Assembly (NCBI GenBank): GCA_011800805.1
Contig: MPNW01000142.1
Coordinates: 87,981 to 151,980, forward strand
Direction of reading: 5' to 3'
Source: Hirudo medicinalis
Taxonomy: Eukaryota > Annelida > Clitellata > Hirudinida > Hirudinidae
DNA length: 64,000 nt
In this document: positions 24,801-39,800 of the stretch, piece after piece
Numbering within the stretch: position 1 is the stretch's first letter
How the letters are laid out: every line of letters starts with the position of its first letter
Program-made: the position numbers and the translations under genes
Notes under the pieces: generated by a model
The model's database searches: none
The model's input: only the letters and a program-made list of their open reading frames with translations
Told to the model about the DNA's origin: nothing

Positions 24801-27800
24801 TGGTAGTGGCAGATGAACTTAACTGTTTCTCCAAATGTAACTTCTGCATCAACGAGTTTCTCGCAAACTGCAGGTCTACTTGCTACCACAACATTGGACG
24901 ATACGCTCCTTTTGCCGAGCTCGTTTTCCAACTGGCAAGTATATCTACCTGAGTGTTTTGCACTTACAGCTGGGATGCAGAGCGAAGTGATTTTGCCATC
25001 ATAGCTGAAAGCTGTACTTCCATCGTCAACAATCTCCTTGTCGTCGTGGTACCATCTTATTTGTGGCGTTGGATAACCTGATGTCCTCAAAGACCATTTC
25101 AAGTCGAATCCTTCAGGTATGACAAAGTCTTGGAAGTCAGTCAAAAATTCCGGTTTTGACTCCATTTTTCTTCCTTCTGAATCTTTGAATAAAACTTTGA
25201 ATGCAATATTATCATGATTTGAAATTCATGTGCCATATTATTTACCTTTAATTAGAAGACAAGCTTTAGAATACAGAGATCCAGCTTTATTTGAAGCTCT
25301 GCATTCATAAACTCCTTCGTCTTCTTCATTGACATCTCGAATGACTAGCACAATTGTGTAAGGGTCCGACCATACAAATTTGCGCCTTTCTGAAATCTCT
25401 AGCACATTTCCATCCTTAAACCTGGCAATTTGAATTGATTTATTTAATTATTACTGTGTGCACACCTTGTTGAAAGGTGTAAATTTACCATTTCAGAGAG
25501 GGTATTGGTTTTCCGGTAATGCGACACGTAAACATGGCTTCTTTTCCAAGTTCGACAATGCAGTTTTCTAATTCGTCAGTGAAACTAGGAGACATTACTT
25601 CCTCTACAATTAAAAAAGAGGTTCAAATGCGAGTATTCAGGAATAATAAATTAACAATAGGATACTGCAATGCTCATAAAAACATGACATACCTTCTACA
25701 TTTAAGAATGTGGAACATTGATCTTCACCATATTTGTTCTTTGCTTTGACTGTCACTTTGCCTGACATGTTGGGAGTGGTCCATGGAATTGACAAGTAGT
25801 ATTCCTCCAAGTCAGAATAAAAGAAATAGTTTCCATCATTAATGATGTCCTTATCATTCAGGCACCATGTGACCTCAGGCAAAGGTTGACTTTCAATTTT
25901 GCAGCGAAACTTCACTGGCATGCCCTCCACACAATCAATCTTCTCAAGCCTGGAGGTGATGTAAGGTTTTGATCCCCATAACGACGTTCTCTTTTTGAGG
26001 GCATCACACCAAGCATCTTTGATCAATGGTGATCTAGCTTGTATATAAATGGGTCTATCTCTCTCCTTAGTGAAATACAAACCAAATTCTTTGTCATCAT
26101 CCAAATCCGTTCTCAAAGAAAAATCTTTAAGCTAAAAAAATTTAAAAAACATTTTTGAGAACTAATTTAACAATAGAATTGCATGACTAAAGTAAATTAC
26201 TTACCAAGTAATGTCTTCTAAATTCATAAGTAGGCAGCTCTCCCAAATAATCTGGTCTTTTCTTCTTTGTAAAGATTAAGTTATCTCTGAATAGGAACAC
26301 ATGCCTGTCTTTGGGAAGCTCATCAGCATCTCTAATAACCAGGTCATCCTAAAAAAATCAAACATCAGCTTAACAAACTCTTTGCCAAAGAAATAGATTG
26401 GCTATCAGGATGAGCCTACATGTCTTTGGATAGGTCCCAAGGTTGTTAAGTCAAGTGGAGAGGAAATGATGTGATTGAGGGATGTTTGGTCATCCACGTG
26501 CTTCATGAGATCCATCAGCATCTTGAGAGATTGTTCAAGCCTTGATGAATCTTGAGAGGCCCTCGTTGTATATCTAATGATATCTTTGAGGAGCAAAATG
26601 TATTCATTGAGGCGCTGGGCTGGTCTTTTCAAACATTTACTCAAACAAGATGGTGATTCACAGACATTTCTCAAGGAATATTCATAATCCTTAAAGTAAG
26701 AAACCAATTGATTGATTTAATTTGAAATTAAATACGTGATAAAATAATGCCACCTCTAAATAACGTTTTACTTCTTCGTCTTCAAGCAACGGTTTCATTG
26801 GATGCTGGTTCTTGAGATATGAAACGTAATGCTGAAAGTGCTCCCTCTGTCATAGAAATATTTCATAAATAATATTTCATTTTTAATAACAATATAACAT
26901 GAATTCTACATTTCTCAGGAAAACATTGGCAAGTTCATCATAATCATCTTCAATGTTATTCAATTCCCTTTCAAAGACCCTGCAATTCAAATCACGTGTA
27001 TTAAGAACTAAAACTGATATAGTTTAATTTGTATAGCGCCATATGCATAGCCTAAAACGCAGATTTATAATCTTCTACATAATGCGCACAGCACCCAATG
27101 GCACTCCTGGTGACACAATACGAAAATTCCTGTAACGCAAGCAAAGCCGAGTTAATTTGTGCTTGCAGTCAGAGTATTTAACGAACGAAAATGTCAGAAG
27201 ATAAGGAAAAACACTAAATTTTAAATTACGAAAAACGTAAAATATGCAATCTCGTACTCCTTGTGGAAGTTATATATCTCAGGAATGGTTGAAAAAATAA
27301 GGTTTCTTTTGTCAGTTAATGTGCTCGGCAATTGACGGTCAAATAATTTGAAGTAATATTTCATCATGAAATCCAGGTCCTTGATATAATCTGGTTCTGA
27401 GTCTTGAAGATTTCTAATGGCAAACCTGTCAGGTTATAATAATTACTCTTTAAGCTCATTTAATACTTATGTATCGATATGCAAACATACACACACACAT
27501 ATATATATATATAATATCAATATAATTGTATATGTAGATAAAAAATATATATACATTAAATTTTATATATACATTAAAAGTCTGTGATGGTGTGTTCAAA
27601 GCATTTTGATTGGATAACAGATGGAGTGTCAGGCATTTTGATTGGATAAAAAGATATCTATATATATATATATATAGATATATAAAATTAAAAGTCTGTT
27701 GTATTTTCATAAATATCCTGATGATAGCCTTAAAGGCCGAAACTGATCAGTCGGTCAACAAAAACTACAAATATAAATTTAGTATAAATTTAGACAACGT

Positions 27801-30800
27801 TTCTATGTACTTAAAACAGTGCAAGTGGATAGTTGAAAAAGCAATCTCTTCTAAACGGCAAGCTTATTTTAGCAAAATATGTTTAAGTGAAAATATTGAG
27901 CCGTTTTATTGTAAATAAATAAATTTATATATATCCCCGTTCACCTTCGTTTCTGAATGGTATTGTGGCTAACGTCAGGCATATCTCTGGAATATGGTTC
28001 TAACGATGACTTTGGACTCAAGATATTGGATGGCACCCATCCTTCCTTGTGAGGACTTCTTAGCAATTTACACAACCACCTGTCTGAACTCTTTTTGTCT
28101 AGGACTTCTAAGAGATCATTGTCATTCAAAAATAAATCGTCAGGATGCGATGGCACGTAGCTGGTGTTGGCTACATAACATGGATATATCTAAAAAAATA
28201 TAGTAATTTTAAGTTATCAGTTCAAAATAATAACAAATTATGCAAGCATTCAAACCGTTTCGTTGTGTTTATAAGGTTTAAAATCATCATCTGAGGAGTA
28301 GTACAAGACTTCACGATCTTCATCAAATCCCAGCAAATATTTGTTTGGTAGGTAGAAGACCTAACACAAAACGATAATATATTATTTACATAATGTTGCT
28401 GATATAAAATATATCTTGTAGTTTAAATTCAGAAATTTCATTTGTAATAATATTAATATAATGATAATGATGATGATGATGATGATGACGATCATAATAA
28501 TAATAACAACAACAACAACAACAATAATAATAATAATATATAGTAATATAATAAAATAATACAAATAATTTTTAATGGGGTTCACAGGAGTTTCACATAT
28601 TTAATAATGTGTAATTTGACTACTCATACCAATTGTTTATCATTTTCTGGCCTTACAAGCCAATAATCATCTCTATCAGCCTCCAGAACTTGAATCACAT
28701 CTCCTTTTCTCAGCCTCGTGTTTCTGTCTTTGAAATCATAGTCATGAAGGAGGGGGTAATTACTCAAAGGAGTGATCTTGGACATTGCTTGAGGCATTGA
28801 ATAAGCATGGTCTGGAAATTAAATTTTTTTTAATATTGACAAACTGGGGTATTCAACACAATAAAATTTCAAGTTTTCGATGCAATAAAATTTAGATATA
28901 CCTAGCACAACAACTTTGTTTGAGCGATGGGAGCTTCCATATGGATTGCTAATAACGCAGGTATATTCTCCTGACAATGCAGGTACTGATTTATCCACTG
29001 ATATATAACACTTATCATGGGAGATGCCACATTCAATTGCATCTGTTCTCTGAATGGGAAGTCCATCCTTAAACCATGATGCATTCACATCAGAACCTAT
29101 AAATGTTTGGTTGAATTTTTAAACGACGGAGTTAATTTATTTAATAAGCTCTTACAGTAGAAAAAAATAAATAAAGAAAAATTCTTATAAAATATCGAAA
29201 GCTAAATTGGTGAAATGAGATTTTTAAATGAAAAGATTAAGGATTAAGGTTGTTAAACAAATAATGATTCTTTACCTCTAAAGACTGCTGATAGCGTAAA
29301 AGGACTTCCTGTCTGTACAAGCAGGGGCTCAAATATTGATGTGAATTCTGGAGCCACAACCTTTTTGACTTTCGGCATCCGATCATCCCGAATCAAAACA
29401 TTGATTTTGACAACCTGAAGAGCTTTACCTCTGTCGTTTGATGCAACAAATTGATAGATTCCAGCATCTCCAGGTTTTATCTTGCAGATGCGCAGTTTAT
29501 ACAAATCTTTGGATCTGATCAAACAAACATGATCATCGTACTTATCAATTGGTATATTGTCATGCATGACTGTAACATCTGGAAAAGGTTCTCCTGGAAT
29601 ATCCCAAAATTGAAAATAAAAACCCAATAAAGGCATCCTTTCAAAACAAATTTACCTGAGATTTTGCAAGTCAGCTGTATATTTTGACCCTCCTTAACAT
29701 CATATGAGGCAAAACATTGCCTAATATCATAAATGTCACTAATTTTCCTGGGCAGAACCTCAACATTTGCCGTATGTGAAGTTGTCCCTGTTTCTGTTTT
29801 TACGTCAACTGTGTAATATCCTAATAAAAAATGAATATTAAAGGTATTTTATTTGCCCTTCCTTAAGAATGCAACAAGCTGAATTAATAACCTGAGTCGG
29901 ATGGCTTTGATTTATTAATTTCTAAAATACTATATCCAGTGTCTTTGTGGAAGTTCAGTTTAACACTACCACATGGTGACAATTCCTCATCATTCTTTCG
30001 CCAAATGGGGATGGAGTTTTCGGGAATATCATTAGATACTTTGCAGACAAGTTTAACCTAAGAAATTCGAGTCATAAAATTTAAATGGGCCAAACTGCTA
30101 CAACGTTTGTAGATTATGTTTAAATAAATTTTTAAAAAGCATAAATATCTTGAACCTGTTCCAGCACAATTGGGAACAAAGTAAAAATTCGGCATCTGTA
30201 ACCAAGTGGTTAAGGCTTTCCCTTTGGTGCGGCTCCGCTAGGAGTTCAAATCTTAAATGCTCGCAAGAGTTTCTATAACTAGTACATTTTACAGGATTTT
30301 CTTCAAATATTAGCATTACAAATATTGCATATTAGGCTTTATTATTTAAACTTAATAAAACAAATAATTTAATAACATTAATAATATTAGTAAGCATATT
30401 TATATAGCACCAGCATCATGATCACTTAGATAAATGATTTTTAAGAGTTAAGTGTGTTTTTTTACAAGGACTAACTTAAAATTATTAACGCATTTAATAA
30501 CCGACTCATATTGCCAGAGAAATAAGTGAATCTTTACCGTTTGTCCTTCTGTAACTGAAATGTCACATGGTTTAACTTCGACCAAAGGTAGATTTACAAG
30601 AGAGTCTTCTGGCTTCATATCAACTTTGATCTTGGCAACTGCGCTGCCATCCTAAAAGCGAACATTTACGTAACAGCTGGATTGTGTTAAAATATGAAAC
30701 CAGTTACCTTATTCACAACTTTCAGAGCATAGTTTCCAATGTCATCAGGCTGGAATTCTTTAATCTCCAGTATGCATAGGTTCAATGCTTCATCTACCTG

Positions 30801-33800
30801 GGTGATTATTCGTGCATTTCCTTCAGGCTTGACCGACTTCTTGTTTTTGTACCATTTTACTTTTATGGGTGGTTTGCCTTAAAATAACGTTTCAAGATAG
30901 AGTAAATTTCAAACATCAAATTTTAGATCAGCAAATGTTTATACCTTCAACAACACAACCAAGATACATAGAATCCCCTTCTTGGTACATCACTTTGTCA
31001 GGATAAGCTAGAATTTTTGGTTCTTGTTTCTTTTCAAGTGAATCTTGGTTGTCGTCTAAATGATCAAAAGTCGCAGTATCTTCAAATGGTGTTGAATCAG
31101 CCATCAAAGAATGAGCCTGTAGAGTTGGTGCAGCTAAGCCATCATATGGCTCTGCAGATGAGCTAATGCTATGTGGTAAAATGACTGCTAATTCAATTGC
31201 CTGAATATTTGGAGTATCAATGGCCTTTAATATTTTTTTATCAACAGGTTTTAGAGTCTGTTCTTCCACTATAGCAGCTTGAGTTGCAGTCTGTATTTTT
31301 GGCTTGAATATTGTTTTAATTCCTAATGGCTGCATATCAACTTCGTCTGCCCCCGAAAAAACAGATTTTCTTTCTTGGCTCACCTCATCAAGGTTGGTAT
31401 CTAGAACAGTTAAAGTAGCGCTAGAAGTTATCTTTTCTACATCATTTTCGATTTTGCATGTGTAAACTCCAGCATCATTGGGTGAGCATGGATGTATAGT
31501 TAATGTAAAACCATTTTCAAGTTGTGATATTTTCAGATGATTTCCAGGCTCGAGCAATTGACCATCCTTAAGCCAACAGACATTCTTCATATCACCAATA
31601 CCTTATAATATAATAATTAATATATTCCATGCAATTTCAAAAAACATTTTCAATTTTAAACTACCTTCAACAACAGCAGATATCTCGGCGGTTTTACCCT
31701 CAGGAACTTCAACTGAAGAAGGCTTCTTGATGAATTTTAAAGGAGCTGTGCTTGACTTTTCGTCTCTAATTATATAACAGGTAAAATAATAACATTATCA
31801 TCAGGTTAAAAAAATTGAATCCAGTCAAATAGTAATAAGTAAATATTTATTATTTGAAATAAATGGACAATAAACTTACACGACATTGATGACTAGTGCA
31901 TCCTCAACGGCATTTTTATCATTTTGAGCAATAACTTTATAATTACCAGAATCTTCGGGAGTGACGTTTTTAATAACCAAATTAAAATTATGGCCATCAA
32001 AAAATATCTTGGTTCTAGAATCAGCATTTAATGGAATACCATCTTTTAAAACATTGACAGTGTCAGGACACCCTAAAAGTAAACAATGTGTGAATATAAG
32101 AAAATTTACAAAAAATAATTGTTACAACCAAATGTACCTTGAACATTACAGGCTATTTCTAAATCATGACCAAGTGCCACAGAGGAGCAATATGACAAAT
32201 TATTAATCTTCAAATTTGAATTAGGAAGAACAACAATTGGAATAGAACACTCAATATTACCATTGCCACCTTCAATGACCATCACTAAATCACCCGAATC
32301 TTTCAGAGACAAGCAATCAAAAGAAACTTGATGATGTCCATTGGCACTTCGAATAATATGAGCATTTCCACCATCAACTTCATCCAAATTTTTACCATCT
32401 TTGAAATAAGTAACATTTGGGAGATACCCATCAACAAATTTACAATCAATGACCATCCTTTCTCCTTCAAAAACAGGATTCACAGTAGGAGACAATTCAA
32501 ATAACTTCGAAAGATCCAAGGAAGGTAAATCAAGTAGGGTAAGCTAGAATATACAATAAAAAGATCAAAAAAGATAAACAGAAAATTTGAATAATAATCC
32601 AATAATTTTAAGTGAATTGTTCATTGAAGAATAACATCTTTACATAAATTTAACAATAAAACCAATTTCATAAAGAAATCATTAGCCACCCAGTCACCTC
32701 GTCTGGCTTTGGAGCGTCTTTTTTCTGTACTGGCTTCTTTTTCTTCTTCTTTGTAGTGACCTCCTCCGATCCCACGTCGTCTTCGGGCAGTTCAAGAGGT
32801 TTCTCTTCGACAACTCCTTCCTCTTTGGCCANNNNNNNNNNNNNNNNNNNNNNNNNNNNNNNNNNNNNNNNNNNNNNNNNNNNNNNNNNNNNNNNNNNNN
32901 NNNNNNNNNNNNNNNNNNNNNNNNNNNNNNNNNNNNNNNNNNNNNNNNNNNNNNNNNNNNNNNNNNNNNNNNNNNNNNNNNNNNNNNNNNNNNNNNNNNN
33001 NNNNNNNNNNNNNNNNNNNNNNNNNNNNNNNNNNNNNNNNNNNNNNNNNNNNNNNNNNNNNNNNNNNNNNNNNNNNNNNNNNNNNNNNNNNNNNNNNNNN
33101 NNNNNNNNNNNNNNNNNNNNNNNNNNNNNNNNNNNNNNNNNNNNNNNNNNNNNNNNNNNNNNNNNNNNNNNNNNNNNNNNNNNNNNNNNNNNNNNNNNNN
33201 NNNNNNNNNNNNNNNNNNNNNNNNNNNNNNNNNNNNNNNNNNNNNNNNNNNNNNNNNNNNNNNNNNNNNNNNNNNNNNNNNNNNNNNNNNNNNNNNNNNN
33301 NNNNNNNNNNNNNNNNNNNNNNNNNNNNNNNNNNNNNNNNNNNNNNNNNNNNNNNNNNNNNNNNNNNNNNNNNNNNNNNNNNNNNNNNNNNNNNNNNNNN
33401 NNNNNNNNNNNNNNNNNNNNNNNNNNNNNNNNNNNNNNNNNNNNNNNNNNNNNNNNNNNNNNNNNNNNNNNNNNNNNNNNNNNNNNNNNNNNNNNNNNNN
33501 NNNNNNNNNNNNNNNNNNNNNNNNNNNNNNNNNNNNNNNNNNNNNNNNNNNNNNNNNNNNNNNNNNNNNNNNNNNNNNNNNNNNNNNNNNNNNNNNNNNN
33601 NNNNNNNNNNNNNNNNNNNNNNNNNNNNNNNNNNNNNNNNNNNNNNNNNNNNNNNNNNNNNNNNNNNNNNNNNNNNNNNNNNNNNNNNNNNNNNNNNNNN
33701 NNNNNNNNNNNNNNNNNNNNNNNNNNNNNNNNNNNNNNNNNNNNNNNNNNNNNNNNNNNNNNNNNNNNNNNNNNNNNNNNNNNNNNNNNNNNNNNNNNNN

Positions 33801-36800
33801 NNNNNNNNNNNNGGCTTTTCCTGATGCAATTTTATTAATTTTAAGGGAGTCGCTCATGGCAGAATTATGCAAATCTTTACGTAAATTTAACAACAAAATC
33901 CAATTTGTCACGAAATCATTAGCCACCCAGTCACCTCGTTTGGCTTTGGAGTATCTCTTTTCTGGTCTGATATATTCACTCCTTCCTGAAATTGCAATTG
34001 CTATTTTAAACGTTTTTATTTTTGTATTTTCTTTGTTAAGATGAGGGTTTGCTGCTGTATTATTGTGCTTGCTGCATTATTTATGGTTTATTTCACTAGA
34101 TATTGTTTGATGTTTTCTTTTCTTACTGCATTCTGGTCTTGAGATATGGCCCTTGTAATTGGAATTGTTATTTCGTCAGTTGTTGAATATTCTTTACTAA
34201 CTCCTACTTCATTTTCAGCATATATGCGGAATGAGTAAGAATGTCCTGGCTTTACTTTAGTAACCTGTTTTGGTACGAGTTTGTCTCAGATAATTCAAAT
34301 ATCAATCTATTATTTGCTGTAATAATTTGTTCCTACTTTGTAACTTAATGATTTGCCATCTACTTTTCCAATTTTCTTGAATTTTTCTCTTTCATTTTCT
34401 CTCATGACAATTATGTAGGATTGCATTGGGCAATTACCTGTATTTTCAGGTGGTAACCATCCTAATGTTGCATGAGTAGGTTCATTTTCTTCAATAGTTA
34501 TTTTTGAAAATTTAGTTGGCAGACTCTTTTTTAGAATAAGCTGTTAACAGAAAATTTATTAATAATCAAACATCTGTACTTACTTAATAATTGTAATAAA
34601 TTAAAGTTAATGTTTATTAATTATGCATATATTCATTTATTTGTTTAGTTGACTACTATTTTTTAAATATACATCAACATATACTAAATTAATGTAAATA
34701 AGCTAATGAAGTTACTTACCTCAGCTTCTTTTATTTCAGAGTCAAGTCGTTTCTTCATATCTTCATTACCTAAGTTACAATAAAATTTAGTTGTTTCAGT
34801 TTAACAGCATCTCAGAATGTTATAAAAGGGTCAAATCAAATGAACTCAGTTAACCCTTCCCACAAAAGTATCTAAAAAAAAAATTATTTTTGACACCATG
34901 GACTGGACTATGTAATGAGGATATACAAAATATTGGTTAGATAAGATTATTATTTTAGAAGACATTGTCATTTTTACATGGGCACCCACCTTTAAAATTT
35001 TGATTTTTCTGCAAATCAGCCACACATAATGTTTCATAACAATTGTTGCAAATAAGACAGCAATAATTTCTAGGAGGTTTCCTTGTCTAGTTTTAACTTA
35101 TTAAATAATCTAAAAATGAATATTTTGTGATTCATGGTTTTAAGAATGATGCTCAGAAAATGTGACATTTTTGTAAAAATTCAATTTTTTTGATTAATAT
35201 TTTGAAAACAAAATTTATTTAAACAATAATATTTTGTCTTTTTGTTTTTATAAGCTTTAAAATTCAACAAAAATCCAAAATGTCATAATCTTTACTGCCA
35301 TTTATCTCAAAATGATGGTCAAAATATTTTGTAATTTTAATTTTTAGTCATGGTTCTAAAATTTATTTACAAAATATCAAAAATTGGGAACAGTGTTCTG
35401 AACCTTAATGAAATAAATTCATTTAGAAAAACGTTGATTTTTCTGAAAATCAGCCACACATAATGTATCATAACTATTATTGTAAATAAGACTAAGCAAT
35501 AATATTTTTTTAATAAAGTTTGTCTAGTTATAACTTTTTAAATAATCTAGAAATTAATATTTTATGATTCATGGTTTTTGAGGAATGTTGCTCAGAAAAT
35601 GTGAGGTATTTGAAAATTATCAAAATTTAAATGATTTTTTGCATGTCCTTTTGGTGCATTAGTGTCAAAAAATAAAAGAATTTTGAAATACTTTTGTGGA
35701 AAAATTTTTCCAAATTGATTGAGTTCATTTAATCTGAGCCAGAAGCAGAATGTTACTTACTTGGGATATCTTTATATGGCTTGTATTGAAGGGTCTCATT
35801 TTCCTTTATATCGGCGATGGAGTAGATAACGGTCTCATCGAGTTCTATTCCCTTGGAACTCAGACCTTGCTACAGAGGTTATGAATGTTTTGTAGTACAT
35901 ATTTTAAGTCCAATAATGATGTTTAAAGCCTTTAAAACACACCTTATGAGTTTGTCACAGGTATGTGTTAAAATTTAATAAAATTAATTTTAATGAATAG
36001 TTTAAATTAATTCTACCTCATTTTCGGCATAAATTCTTATGGCATATTCTTTTCCATCCTCAAGTCCTGACTGAATTGAACATGACAAAACATTCCCAGG
36101 AACCTTACATATTTTTTTGAATTTAGGTTTTCCAACTTCCTTTGCTGCTATAACATATTGCTTTACAGGACTCTCTAAATCATACATTGGAGGTTCCCAT
36201 TTAATAGCTAAGCCAGCACTGTCTCTGCCAAACAACTGTATAGATGAGGGGGCATCTGGAACTGAAACAAGTAAAACTAATTACATTCAGATTTATATTG
36301 ACAATTCTATTTCATACCAGTTGTGATCTCAGAAGTTTTCATAACTTCGCTTTCAGTTAAAGAGTCGAAGCCTTCAGCATCTCTAGTCCTTACTCTAAAT
36401 TGATACTGCTTATCTGGCTTGAGATCATTGATATCAAAATGCTGAACTCCATTATCAACTTTTCCAGCATAAAAATAGTCAGAGTTTCCCTCCTTCATTT
36501 CTACAATGTAATTCTTGATGTCAGGTATCCCTATGTCATCCCACATAATACGGATTGTATTTCTGTTTATGTTCTTCAACTTTAAATGTCTTAGTGGTTC
36601 GTATAGCCCTAAAAACATTTTGAATGTTGTAAATAAATCTTCACAAATGAACATACATGCAGGAAAAAAGTAAATAAATTGTTAAAGCAAAATTCATTTG
36701 GACTTACTTGGGATCTCTTTAATTCTAATTGGTTCAGAAAGCTCAAAAGGTCTCATCCTATCATCTGAATAATGCTTAGAAATCAGCCTCAAGAGATAAT

Positions 36801-39800
36801 CATCTCCTGAAGCAAGGTTTGTCAAGTCAAATGATCTTGGTGATTTCCAGACAACCCTTTCAGCTTTTATCCATTCTAAGTCTGTGTTCCTCTTCATTTC
36901 GATGGTGTAGTCAAGAGAAAAGTCAACAGGAGTGATGTGTGAAGTTGGAAGATTGACATGGACGACTCCATTCCCAGGATAAGTAATACTTGGTCTTTCA
37001 CATAAATTAAGGCCTGAATTGACACAAATACATCATAAGTTAGGAAATATGTCAAACATAAACCATAAGACTATTCATTACCTTTTGTAGGTTCCAATGC
37101 AACAGGATTTTTAAGTTCGATGTAATCCAAACTAGTTCCTGCTTGGTTTCTCGATCGCACCCTAAATTTATAAGGCACACCCTGCTCTAATGAATCGCAA
37201 ATAAAAGTATTTTGATTTCCTGTTACTCTTCCTAAAGGTTGGTAATCTATATCTCCTTCCTTCTTAATATCCACTAGGTAATGATCTATATCGAATTGTT
37301 TCGATAGGTCCCAGGCCAAAACAACAGCATCTCTATTCACTTCGCACACATGAAGATTTTTTGGAGCAACAGGGACAACTATAAATGAAAAACGTTATTT
37401 TTTGTTATTTTCATGTAGAAAGGAACAGAAATTACAGAGAACAGCAGACCTAATGGTTTTTTGGCACAAACAGATTCTATGTTATCAGTAGGCTTAGGAC
37501 TCATGCCTTGCTCATTCTGAGCAAAAACCCTAACATCATAATAGTTTCCTGGTTTGAGACCATAAATATCAACTAGATATGTGTCTCCATCAACCTTCGC
37601 CATCTCTTTCCATAACTTTCCACCACTCTGTTTGGTCTCAACAACATATGAAGAAATTGGTGTTTTTCCAGTATGGGATGGAGCAGTCCAAGAGGCACTT
37701 ATTGCCCCATCTCCAATTGGAAAAACTTTAACATCTTGAGGTACAGATGGAAAATCTGCAAAAGACTCGTTTAGTTTATTTAGTGAATTTGTAAATAAGG
37801 TAAATATGTAATCAGTATTGGCTTGCAGATTAGCTCAGAGGGATTGCTGTCCTGCATGCAACGCAACCTGCACCGCCAGGGAATGTCCTTGGGAAGGGGC
37901 ATTACATAAATGGTAATTACCGTGACTACACATCTGAATCAGATATGTAAAGCACTCAAAGATCAGCTAAATGGAAGGTATTTACCAAGTTCTTTGTTGA
38001 TGAAGATCTGGCCTGGAAGAGTAAGTGGTTCGCTCAATCCCAGAGGGTTTTTGGCCCTGATGCGAACATCGTAGTATTTCCCAGGCCTAAGATTGTTCAA
38101 TTCATAAGTTGTGAATAGATTTCCCAGTTCAACTAATGTACTATATTCCTTTTCATGTTTCTCTTTGACCTCAATGTGATAGCTCAAAATGTCTGAAATG
38201 GTATCTTCTCTAGCTGGGTTCCATGAAATGATGGGATAATAGTCAGCAGATATCAACTTTACTTCAGATGGTTTATGTGGAGGTCCTAAGATTTGATATG
38301 AGAAACAGAATGTATTGATTTAAAAATAATTACAGCAAGTGGAAGAGAACATAATGTTACAATATAATAATGAATAAATATCCTTTCAATGATTCACTAA
38401 TTATATTATTAAGCTTATGTTCAGACTTCTTTGGTTTTCTTAAGCAGTTTGCTTTGTTTTGTTTATATTGGCTGGATTATTTACTATCAGATGCAAAGGC
38501 TGCCCATTTAGCAAAAAATATGCCTTCAGCCTTCAGATCTCAAAAGTAAACTTTAAGTTCTCTTCATGGCTATGAAATTCAATGCTGATTTGTACTCAGA
38601 AATAAATAAATCTAATATAATACTTCAATGGGATGTTCCAGATTAATGTAATCATTATAAATATTTTAATGTTTGTGCTATGTATATGCTTAATGTGCTT
38701 CAAATTAATGTTATTGTTACAATTCAATAATTCACACTATTCAACTCCAAATTTACTTGTTGGTTTCTTGCAACAAATTGGCTGGATAAAGTCACAAGCT
38801 TTATGGCTAATTCCCTGATCGTTGATCGAATGTACATGGAGGAAATAATATTCCCCTGGAGTAAGATTTGTGATCAGTGCTTCCAAAGTTTTGGAATCAG
38901 TTTTGACTGACTTTCTTCTTTCAGGCTGGTTTTCATGGCAAGCCTCAACGAGGTAACCAGTAATTGGAGAACCACCATCGTAGAGTGGAGGCAACCATGA
39001 TACCTTAATGCATCCATCATCTACATCCAGAATTTGAAGATTCAATGGAGATGATGGTACATCTAAATTAGAAATTAATTGAAAATTTAATAAAAATAGT
39101 TCATATTGTCTTTGAAATACAAATTGCAGTTACAAAATTATATATGTCTCATGTAATTGTACAATAACAACCCAATATGTTATTATTATTAATCTTATTA
39201 CTTATGCAATTATTTATTTAAAAATAATTTTTTATGTATATTTCTGAGCAAGCAGGTAAAAACGCATGATGCATTCAGAACAAAATGTTGCTCTCGTGAC
39301 AAAAACAAAAATATTTTCATTCACTAGAAAAACACTGTCTGTTTATCAAAAATGCATTCAAACAAAATGTAAAAGAGGCATGTAAGATACAACTTCAGTC
39401 ATGACTTTCATAAATAAACTGTATTTAAAAAAAATAAAATGTATTTTATAATTTCATTTTATTTTTTGTATTTGTGAATATGAATTTAAATTCAAAATCT
39501 GTGTACCTTTGCCCTCTAAGAGTTGTATAGGTCGATCTAATGTAGCAGCATCTTTGCTAAATCCAGCAACATTTTTTCCTCTTACTCTGAAGGTATAAGA
39601 TTTTCCTTTCTGCAGGAAATCACAACTGAAGCAACTAACTCTTCCATCCACTCTGCCAGCAGGAAGATACTCAAAATCTTTATCTTCCTTGAAGTCAATG
39701 AAAAATTGGGCAACATCTCCACCATCTGTAGCTATGTCCCATTCTAAAGTTACTTCGTCCTCAGTCAGATTTCTGACTCGTAAATTTTTTGGACTTTTAG

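Noticed and set aside
30185..30262. Functional tRNA gene
   Set aside because: The A- and B-box-like motifs are present, but the acceptor stem ends do not pair and no clear anticodon loop could be drawn.
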